From contig CANHQC010000126.1 in the NCBI GenBank assembly GCA_947462695.1, positions 1-6,083 on the forward strand: a stretch of 6,083 nt of DNA. The letters are read 5' to 3'. Of this stretch, positions 1-4,945 are shown piece after piece; within the stretch, counting starts at the first letter, position 1, and each line of letters begins with the position of its first letter. The DNA is from Flavobacteriales bacterium (GTDB lineage Bacteria; Bacteroidota; Bacteroidia; Flavobacteriales_D; Crocinitomicaceae). A program made the translations under genes and the position numbers. Below the pieces are notes generated by a model. That model was not told the DNA's origin. It did no database searches and was given only the letters and a program-made list of their open reading frames with translations.

Positions 1-767
1 ATGCACCTTGGAGTAACGGCTATGAAGCTGTCGTCTTTATTGCTTGGATCACAATGATTGCTGGTTTCCTTTTCAGTCCTAAAAATCCGTTTATACTTGT
101 TGGAACTGCAATACTCGCATCGATGATGGTGTTTGTGACAGAAATGAATTTACTAGATCCAGAAGTGACGCCACTTCAACCGGTGTTGAAATCGTATTGG
201 TTGATGATCCACGTAGCCATTATTACGGGTAGTTATGGCTTCTTAGGACTAAGTGCAATTTTGGGATTGTTGAATTTGTTCTTGTACACGTTCAGAACGA
301 CAAAAAACGGAAAGATTATCTCTTTGAATATTAATGAGTTGACGTACGTGTCAGAAATGTCCATGACCATTGGGTTATTCATGTTGACCATAGGGACGTT
401 TCTCGGTGGTATTTGGGCAAATGAATCTTGGGGTCGTTATTGGGGATGGGATCCGAAAGAAACGTGGGCGCTTGTTTCAGTCTTGGTTTATGCCGTGATT
501 CTTCATCTACGATACATTCCGGCATTGAAAGGAAAATTTGTATTCAATGTAGTTGGATTCTGGGGTTATTCTGCCATTCTATTTACGTTCTTTGGTGTGA
601 ATTTTTACCTGGTCGGATTGCATTCGTATGCACAAGGAGATGGATTAGGAACAATCCCGAGTTGGATCATTGTTACCGTAATCATAGCTGTTCTATTTAC
701 CGCAGTAGCTGCATGGCGAAATAAAACCTATGCAAAAAGTGCATTAACTCAATTGGAAAATGAATAA
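1..767 (+). CDS. ccsA: Cytochrome c biogenesis protein CcsA (5' partial, C-terminal haem-handling domain)
   Basis: This is the membrane subunit of System II cytochrome c maturation, which carries haem across the membrane and presents it for attachment to CXXCH motifs of apocytochromes. The gene is cut by the left edge: the frame is open from base 3, 17 codons before the first ATG at 54, and reads APWSNGYE, a conserved CcsA segment, so that ATG is internal. Counting the first full codon as residue 1, the tryptophan-rich WWD signature lies at about 138-155 (WANESWGRYWGWDPKETW). It is flanked by three histidines expected to bind haem: H70 (LMIHV), H168 (LHLRY) and H207 (GLHSYA). Their order and spacing fit the two periplasmic-side and one membrane histidine of CcsA/CcsBA. 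About seven hydrophobic segments are visible, followed by a short charged tail. In many Bacteroidota this domain is the C-terminal half of a ResB-CcsA fusion; the missing 5' part prevents deciding that here. The stop overlaps the start of bshB1. Confidence 0.93.
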   Translation, partial: APWSNGYEAVVFIAWITMIAGFLFSPKNPFILVGTAILASMMVFVTEMNLLDPEVTPLQPVLKSYWLMIHVAIITGSYGFLGLSAILGLLNLFLYTFRTTKNGKIISLNINELTYVSEMSMTIGLFMLTIGTFLGGIWANESWGRYWGWDPKETWALVSVLVYAVILHLRYIPALKGKFVFNVVGFWGYSAILFTFFGVNFYLVGLHSYAQGDGLGTIPSWIIVTVIIAVLFTAVAAWRNKTYAKSALTQLENE

Positions 768-1485
768 CATTACGGTTGATATTTTGGCTTTTGGTGTCCA
801 TCCGGATGACGTGGAACTTTCTGCTTCAGGCACTTTACTCAAACACATTAGTCAGGGAAAAACAGTTGGTATCATCGATTTGACTGAAGGTGAGTTAGGG
901 ACAAGAGGTACAGCAGAAACACGTTACGCTGAAGCAGAGAAAGCGAAAGAAATTTTAGGTATTTCTATTCGTGAAAATTTACACATGGCGGATGGGTTTT
1001 TTACCATCGATCAACCGCATTTTCTTAAAGTCATAGAGAAAATTCGTCAATACCGACCTAAGGTCGTTTTGGCAAACGCGGTAAATGATCGACATCCTGA
1101 TCACGGTCGAGCAGGAAAACTAGTTGCTGAAGCATCTTTCTTAGCTGGCTTGCGAAAAATTGAAACATACTTGGATGGACATAAACAAGAGGCTTTCCGA
1201 CCAAAAGCTGTTTACCATTATATTCAGGATTATTCTATTCAACCGGATTTTGTTGTCGATGTGACACCGTTTGTAGATAAAAAAATTGAAAGTATTAAGG
1301 CTTATGCCACTCAATTTTATAATCCTGAATCGGAAGAGCCAACCACACCAATTTCCGGTGCTGAATTCTTTAATTACATTAAAGGAAGAATGCTACAGAA
1401 TGGCCGCTATCTCGGTGTAGATTATGCAGAAGGATTTACGGTTGCTCGACCGATTGGAGTGGAAGATATTACTGAACTTTTGTAA
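760..1485 (+). CDS. bshB1: Bacillithiol biosynthesis deacetylase BshB1
   Basis: This 241-residue protein is a zinc-dependent LmbE/PIG-L family N-deacetylase. BshB1 enzymes remove the acetyl group from GlcNAc-malate, the second step of bacillithiol synthesis, giving the glucosamine-malate to which BshC adds cysteine. The N-terminal HPDD motif (H14, D16, D17) supplies zinc ligands H14 and D17 and the probable catalytic base D16. A second motif, DRHPDHG, carries H112 and H115; H115 is the likely third ligand. Other BshB1-like segments are GELGTRGTAETR (44-55), ENLHMADGFF (72-81), GLRKIETYLDG, the QFYNPESEEP stretch and the terminal GVDYAEGFTV. Length and end-to-end similarity fit the family and no key residue is missing. 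The ATG at 760 lies eight bases before the end of ccsA, and only a weak purine run precedes it, so translation may be coupled to ccsA. Other LmbE-family deacetylases are the main alternative, but the whole pattern is BshB1. The bshA and bshC genes are not in this window. Confidence 0.93.
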   Translation: MNNITVDILAFGVHPDDVELSASGTLLKHISQGKTVGIIDLTEGELGTRGTAETRYAEAEKAKEILGISIRENLHMADGFFTIDQPHFLKVIEKIRQYRPKVVLANAVNDRHPDHGRAGKLVAEASFLAGLRKIETYLDGHKQEAFRPKAVYHYIQDYSIQPDFVVDVTPFVDKKIESIKAYATQFYNPESEEPTTPISGAEFFNYIKGRMLQNGRYLGVDYAEGFTVARPIGVEDITELL

Positions 1486-1540
1486 TGCTTCAAACAACCT
1501 TTTTATCACTTTTAGAGTCTTAACACCGAAGAAAGGTATT
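1486..1540 (+). other. Intergenic spacer between bshB1 and the secreted protein gene
   Basis: This 55-base AT-rich gap is the longest noncoding stretch in the window. It has a GAAAGG run at 1531-1536, four bases before the ATG at 1541, the only Shine-Dalgarno-like site seen at a plausible distance. No clear hairpin terminator and no convincing Bacteroidota promoter (TTTG with TAnnTTTG) could be read. Confidence 0.5.
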
Positions 1541-1594
1541 ATGAAAAAACTCATTTACAGTCTATTGTTGCTCTTCCCTTTAAGCGGAAATGCG
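1541..1594 (+). other. Sec signal peptide of the T9SS-exported protein
   Basis: Residues 1-18 show a Lys-Lys n-region, a Leu-rich core (LIYSLLLLFPL) and a small-residue end, GNA, followed by Gln-Cys. Signal peptidase I cleavage after Ala18 fits the -3/-1 rule and would leave an N-terminal Gln, common in Bacteroidota. Cys20 is not in a lipobox (preceding residues are N-A-Q), so a lipoprotein is unlikely. Confidence 0.85.
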
Positions 1595-3349
1595 CAATGT
1601 AATGGTACAGAACCACCTGTCAATCTTGGAAATGATACGGTTCTATGTCCGGGACAATCACTGGTTCTGAATGCGCCAACAGGATTCGATTATTTTCAAT
1701 GGTCTACGGGTGCCTTTAGCAATCAACTCAACGTAACGATTCCTGGAACATATGGTGTGGCTGCTGGAATAGTTGGAGGAAACCTGATTCAGAACGGTAA
1801 TTTTCAAAACGGAACAACAGCAGTTGCCAACAATTTCACGTCTTCATACATTCCCGGAACGGGAGGTTCGTGGGGTTTACTTTCCAATCCTGGTCAATAT
1901 GCCGTATCAACTGCACCGTCATTAGTACATAATAATTTTTTAAACTGTGGTGATCACACTACCGGAAATGGTAATATGTATATTGCAAACGGTGCTTCAA
2001 CACCAAACACGATTGCTTGGTCGCAAACAGTTACCGTTATTCCAAATACAGATTATGTCTTTTCCTTTTGGCAAATGAATGTTTTGAATGCTGTAGAGAC
2101 TTCCAATCTGCAACTGTATATTAATTCCGTTCCCATCTCGGCTATCTTACCTACGAGCACATCAGGTTGTGTTTGGCAAGAAAATATGGGTTATTGGAGT
2201 TCAGGCACGTCGACTCAAGCGGTTTTATCCATTGTTAATCAAAGTACCTTAAGTTCAGGTAACGATTTCGCAATTGACGATATATTCTTTGCGCCAGTGT
2301 GTATTGTGGAAGATTCAATCGTTGTTGCTTACGATACAACTCAAGTCAATGCTGGTCCAGATATTACCTTTTGTGCGAATGAATCTGAAACGATTGTCGC
2401 CAGTGCGAATGATGTGATCATGTCTTGGCAATGGTCTACAGGTGTACCAAGTTTAATTTTCACGCCAGTAGCATCAGGCACGTACACTGTTTCAGGAATT
2501 TCAGCAAATGGATGCGTTTCAACAGATGACGTCCAAGTGACAGTCATTCCGATAAATTGGGCAATCGATACCATTATCATGGGGCAAGCAACGTGTGGAT
2601 CGAATGACGGGTATGTTTCTGCGATTACTTCCGGAACATTCACAGATCCGCCGTCCTATACATGGACTGGACCAGGAAATCCAAGTCCCAATTTTATTAA
2701 TGCTTCTGTTTGGACAGATCTTTTTCCAGGTTGGTATTACTTGTCAATAGAAAGTAATGGATGTGTCGTGTACGATTCGATTCAAGTAACTCCTGCTAAT
2801 CCGCCTGTTGCTAGTGTGAGTGCCTCCCCATCATCAGGTACTTATCCGTTAACTGTTGTCCTTGAGAATAACAGTCAGAATGCCACCAATTATGTGTGGA
2901 ACTTTGGAAATGGGAACACGCTCAATACAACTGATTTGCAAAGTCAAACGCAAACGTATGATACTACAGGTGTTTATACGGTTATGTTAGTCGCTAATTT
3001 TGCGAATTGCTCGGATACAGCATATATAACGATCGTAGTAAATGATCCTCCTGTTATTCCTCCTGTTGTTCCTGTTGACATCTCTGCTCCAAATGTGTTG
3101 ACGCCGAATAATGATGGAATCAATGATGTTTTTCTGCTCAATATGTTGAATATTAAAGAGGTAGAACTAACGATTTTGAATCGTTGGGGAAATCTCATTT
3201 ATTCAGGAACAGGTATGAATGCTTCCTGGGATGGTAAAACGCAAGATGGACTACCTGCTGGTGAAGGAGTTTATTTCTATATGTACTCAGCAACAGGTAT
3301 GCAAAATGAATCCTTTGAGGGTCACGGATTTGTGCATTTGATTCGTTAA
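1541..3349 (+). CDS. Secreted multidomain surface protein with type B T9SS C-terminal domain
   Basis: This is a 602-residue protein probably exported by Sec and then moved across the outer membrane by the type IX secretion system; its specific role is unknown, with adhesion or glycan binding an inference. Modules in order: signal peptide (1-18); Ig-like segment (27-76); galactose-binding-like module (81-254); second Ig-like module (270-337); SprB-repeat-like module (338-420, with the ATCGSNDG motif); PKD-like domain (423-501, YVWNFGNGN as a variant of the WDFGDG motif); Pro-Val linker (502-512); gliding-motility type CTD (513-602). No enzyme motif was seen. The frame stays open upstream to an ATG at 1424 inside bshB1, but 1541 is preferred because it begins a textbook signal peptide and follows GAAAGG with a four-base spacer. 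The gene begins 55 bases after bshB1, so it could be cotranscribed or separately expressed. Its stop overlaps that of the convergent Gre-like gene. No secretion partner gene lies next to it. Confidence 0.9.
   Translation: MKKLIYSLLLLFPLSGNAQCNGTEPPVNLGNDTVLCPGQSLVLNAPTGFDYFQWSTGAFSNQLNVTIPGTYGVAAGIVGGNLIQNGNFQNGTTAVANNFTSSYIPGTGGSWGLLSNPGQYAVSTAPSLVHNNFLNCGDHTTGNGNMYIANGASTPNTIAWSQTVTVIPNTDYVFSFWQMNVLNAVETSNLQLYINSVPISAILPTSTSGCVWQENMGYWSSGTSTQAVLSIVNQSTLSSGNDFAIDDIFFAPVCIVEDSIVVAYDTTQVNAGPDITFCANESETIVASANDVIMSWQWSTGVPSLIFTPVASGTYTVSGISANGCVSTDDVQVTVIPINWAIDTIIMGQATCGSNDGYVSAITSGTFTDPPSYTWTGPGNPSPNFINASVWTDLFPGWYYLSIESNGCVVYDSIQVTPANPPVASVSASPSSGTYPLTVVLENNSQNATNYVWNFGNGNTLNTTDLQSQTQTYDTTGVYTVMLVANFANCSDTAYITIVVNDPPVIPPVVPVDISAPNVLTPNNDGINDVFLLNMLNIKEVELTILNRWGNLIYSGTGMNASWDGKTQDGLPAGEGVYFYMYSATGMQNESFEGHGFVHLIR
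1697..1712 (+). repeat. Copy 1 of a 16-base in-frame repeat encoding QWSTG (Ig-like module 1)
   Basis: This 16-base stretch matches bases 2429-2444 at 15 of 16 positions, and both encode QWSTG in the central strand of an Ig-like module. Flanking protein residues align as well (a V-N-x-G-x-D opening and a GTYxV strand), so the two modules are probably related by duplication. Confidence 0.6.
1781..2302 (+). other. Galactose-binding-like (CBM-type) module inside the T9SS protein
   Basis: Residues 81-254 begin with NLIQNGNFQNG, which resembles the opening strand of jelly-roll carbohydrate-binding modules, contain WSQTVTV-PNTDYVFSFW, and end with GNDFAIDDIFFAPVC, like the closing aspartate-rich strand of such folds. 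Two to three cysteines may form disulfides after export. The assignment is from motif pattern only; the ligand is unknown. Confidence 0.6.
2429..2444 (+). repeat. Copy 2 of the 16-base QWSTG repeat (Ig-like module 2)
   Basis: This is the partner of bases 1697-1712, 732 bases (244 codons) downstream and in the same frame. It belongs to the module VNAGPD...QWSTG...GTYTVSG...NGCVSTDDVQVTV, which is uninterrupted, unlike module 1. Confidence 0.6.
2807..3043 (+). other. PKD-like domain
   Basis: Residues 423-501 follow the PKD layout: a proline-containing entry strand (SPSSGTYPLTVVLENNS), the core YVWNFGNGN motif, and the closing strand YDTTGVYTVMLVA with a Cys in the last loop. PKD domains are all-beta spacer or binding modules common in exported Bacteroidota proteins. 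Confidence 0.75.
3047..3076 (+). repeat. Pro-Val linker encoded by an imperfect 12-base repeat
   Basis: CCTCCTGTT occurs at 3047 and again at 3059 in the same frame, followed by a shortened copy CCTGTT at 3071. It encodes a PPVIPPVVPV spacer between the PKD domain and the sorting domain, a plausible flexible hinge and a site where copy number could vary by slippage. Confidence 0.6.
3077..3349 (+). other. Type B T9SS sorting domain (gliding motility-associated C-terminal domain, CHU_C)
   Basis: Residues 513-602 carry the family hallmarks in order: APNVLTPNNDGINDVF, a hydrophobic strand with ELTILNRWGNLIY, SWDGKTQDG, PAGEGVYFYMYSATG, and a short final strand ending in GFVHLIR at the stop. This matches the TIGR04131/CHU_C type domain as I remember it. 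Known type B domains such as that of SprB direct export through the type IX system, generally with a PorP/SprF-like helper. Confidence 0.92.
3346..3349. other. Shared palindromic TTAA: overlapping convergent stop codons
   Basis: The plus-strand secreted protein gene ends with TAA at 3347-3349 and the minus-strand Gre-like gene ends with TAA read from 3348 back to 3346. The two stops share a self-complementary TTAA, so the genes overlap by four bases tail to tail and no terminator fits between them. Confidence 0.9.
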
Positions 3350-3807
3350 AGAACCGTTTGAATTTCAATCTCTCGGCTGTTGAACGTTAGTTTATCACCT
3401 GCTTTCTTTCCGATAAGAAGGTTGCCCAATGGCGATAGTGGCGATAAGCAAAACAGCGTTAGTTGTTCGTCGATAGTAACTTTCCCTAGCGGAACACAGA
3501 GGTAATAACACCCTTCAGACGTCACGATTATGTTACCGATTTGAATAGCATCAAATTGATCTGTTGAATTGATTCGAAGGAATGTCGATCTCATCTGGTT
3601 GAGTTCATGCAGTTGTTTACCGAGTTTCTCTTGCTCCAACTGCGTCATCGCTCGTGATGTTTCGTGTTTGTCACCTGCGGAACTTTTCGTGTCAGAAAGT
3701 AAAGCCTGCTGAAGTTCAGAAAATTGACGGTCAAGTTCTTGAAGCCGATCCTCAATAACTGCTTTTACTCGCTCAATTAGGTGCTTTTTACTTGGAAAAT
3801 CGGCCAT
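3346..3807 (-). CDS. GreA/GreB-like coiled-coil protein (putative transcription elongation factor)
   Basis: This 153-residue protein resembles the small Gre-like proteins of Bacteroidota. Residues about 7-75 form a heptad-rich helical hairpin whose turn is SSAGDKHETSRAM (43-54); D46 and E49 have the spacing of the acidic tip pair D41/E44 of GreA, which reaches into the RNA polymerase secondary channel and stimulates transcript cleavage. Residues about 84-153 resemble the Gre C-terminal FKBP-like domain, including SPLSPLGNLLIGKKAGD (122-138). It is close to GreA in length, but the sequence is divergent, so RNA polymerase binding is inferred. From memory, homologues are often misnamed 3-oxoacyl-ACP synthase; nothing here supports that enzyme. 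The ATG at 3807 lies inside the end of the glycosyltransferase gene (20-base overlap), and the next Met is residue 54, past the first helix, so this start is firm. No Shine-Dalgarno is visible, which suggests coupled translation. Confidence 0.75.
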   Translation of the reverse strand: MADFPSKKHLIERVKAVIEDRLQELDRQFSELQQALLSDTKSSAGDKHETSRAMTQLEQEKLGKQLHELNQMRSTFLRINSTDQFDAIQIGNIIVTSEGCYYLCVPLGKVTIDEQLTLFCLSPLSPLGNLLIGKKAGDKLTFNSREIEIQTVL

Positions 3808-4915
3808 ATAGTTCGTTCAGTTGGTTGCCAACATAAGCGGAATCGTATTGTAAGGCATTGGCTCTTATGGCAATCGGATCGAATTGATCTTTCATCAAAA
3901 CAAATTTATCCATAGCCGAAACAAGTGTTGCGACATTATCGATTTCGATGTGCAACCCGAATTCGGATGGTAGATTTTTGGCAATCCCGACAGGTGTTGA
4001 AATAACTGGTTTTCCGCATGAAAAAGCTTCAGCTAGAACAATCGAAAAGGTCTCATAATGAGAGTTCATAATGAATGCCGAACAGCTTTGAAAATACGGT
4101 ACAATTTCTTCCTCAGTAAGCGGTCCGACAAAGCGAATGGTAGAATTTGGGTATTTATAAGTACATAATCGCTGCCAATGTTCAAAGGGCTCGTCCGATA
4201 CGATTGTTAGTTGAGCAGTTGAATGACTCTTGGAGCTGAATTGATCAAATGCCTCTAAGATTCCTGTAATATTTTTAATCCGGTCGTCAAGCGTGGAAAC
4301 ATGCAAAAAGTGAATGGATGCATTGGATTCATTCGTGGGAACGAATAATTGAGTATTCACTGGATTGGGAATGACTTGAATCTCCTTTGACGTTAGAATT
4401 CGCTTCATATCGTCTCTTAGTAAATCAGATACAGCAATAAACTGATCAGAATGCGCAATGAGTTTTCTCATCAACAAACGCATCGATAACCCCCAGGTTG
4501 ACTGTTTAGTCGGTTGAAAGTATGAACCGTGTTCAGTTATGATAAGCGGTCGCTTGAAAAAATTCTTCGCACGAAGAAACAAATAGCCTTTCGGAAGGCA
4601 AACGTGTGCATGAATGAGTGTTGGCTTATCTATTTGTTGCAGTAATTTCTTGAAAAGTGCCCGTTCTCTAAAAAACCGAATGAGTCGCCATTTATGATCG
4701 GGATAATACCCAATGTGCTCAGTGAGATTAGCCGTTTTATTCGTTTCTATTTCAACTGAATTAATTGATTGATCAGCAATGACGTGAACAACAGTTACAG
4801 GTATTGATTCGGCTACTAATTGCGCTTGTCGTTGGACGAAGTTACCTAAATAGGGATTTTTTCGGCTTGGGTACCACGAGCTTAAAACAAGTATGTGTTT
4901 TTCCGAAGTACGCAT
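3788..4915 (-). CDS. GT-B glycosyltransferase, family 4 type
   Basis: This 375-residue cytoplasmic or membrane-associated enzyme should transfer a sugar from a nucleotide-sugar donor with retention of configuration; substrate is unknown. N-terminal half: LSSWYPSRKNPYLGNFVQRQA (11-31), typical of one family 4 subgroup, then HAHVCLPKG (102-110), TEHGSYF (127-133), FIAVSDLLRDDM (159-170) and IPNPVN (182-187). C-terminal half: LHVSTLDDRIKN (204-215), a likely donor-phosphate contact region, RFVGPLTEEEIVPYFQSC (261-278), and the E-x7-E motif with E288 and E296, followed by SCGKPVISTPVG. The ATG at 4915 is chosen; an in-frame TTG at 4939 would add eight residues lacking family resemblance. No signal peptide or membrane segment is seen. 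It sits 30 bases after the desulfurase gene and overlaps the Gre-like gene. It is not BshA despite sharing that fold, because its N-terminus differs. Cell-surface polysaccharide or glycoprotein glycan synthesis is likely, but no other glycan genes are nearby. Confidence 0.88.
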   Translation of the reverse strand: MRTSEKHILVLSSWYPSRKNPYLGNFVQRQAQLVAESIPVTVVHVIADQSINSVEIETNKTANLTEHIGYYPDHKWRLIRFFRERALFKKLLQQIDKPTLIHAHVCLPKGYLFLRAKNFFKRPLIITEHGSYFQPTKQSTWGLSMRLLMRKLIAHSDQFIAVSDLLRDDMKRILTSKEIQVIPNPVNTQLFVPTNESNASIHFLHVSTLDDRIKNITGILEAFDQFSSKSHSTAQLTIVSDEPFEHWQRLCTYKYPNSTIRFVGPLTEEEIVPYFQSCSAFIMNSHYETFSIVLAEAFSCGKPVISTPVGIAKNLPSEFGLHIEIDNVATLVSAMDKFVLMKDQFDPIAIRANALQYDSAYVGNQLNELYGRFSK

Positions 4916-4945
4916 AGTAAACGAATTGAGATGAATCAAAAGTGA

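Noticed and set aside
428..724. Open frame within ccsA
   Set aside because: It is a shadow frame of the well-supported ccsA coding sequence, with no recognisable domain.
1478..1515. Possible Bacteroidota promoter before the secreted protein gene (TTTTG at 1478-1482, TATCACTTTT at 1504-1513)
   Set aside because: The spacing is about right, but the downstream element matches the TAnnTTTG consensus poorly beyond TA, and such matches are expected by chance in AT-rich sequence.
1424..1540. Longer version of the secreted protein starting at the ATG at 1424
   Set aside because: It would overlap bshB1 by about 60 bases and put 39 non-signal-like residues ahead of a clear signal peptide that begins at 1541.
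2341..2643. Minus-strand open frame opposite the secreted protein, and a similar one at 2974-3198
   Set aside because: Both are antisense shadows of a recognised multidomain protein, with no homology-like motif or start signal.
3430..3446. Direct repeat TGGCGATA with a 9-base period
   Set aside because: It simply encodes the two SPL triplets of SPLSPLG in the Gre-like protein; homologues have an equivalent SPxSPxG motif, so this is protein conservation plus codon choice.
3788..4915. Glycosyltransferase as BshA, the first bacillithiol enzyme, given bshB1 nearby
   Set aside because: BshA is also a family 4 GT-B enzyme, but its glycine-rich N-terminal motif (as I recall it, near YPTYGGSG) is absent; this protein has the LSSWYPS...NPYLGNFVQRQ start of a different subgroup, and it is on the opposite strand.
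4916..4939. TTG start for the glycosyltransferase at 4939
   Set aside because: It adds only eight residues with no family similarity; the ATG at 4915 immediately precedes the conserved first beta strand.
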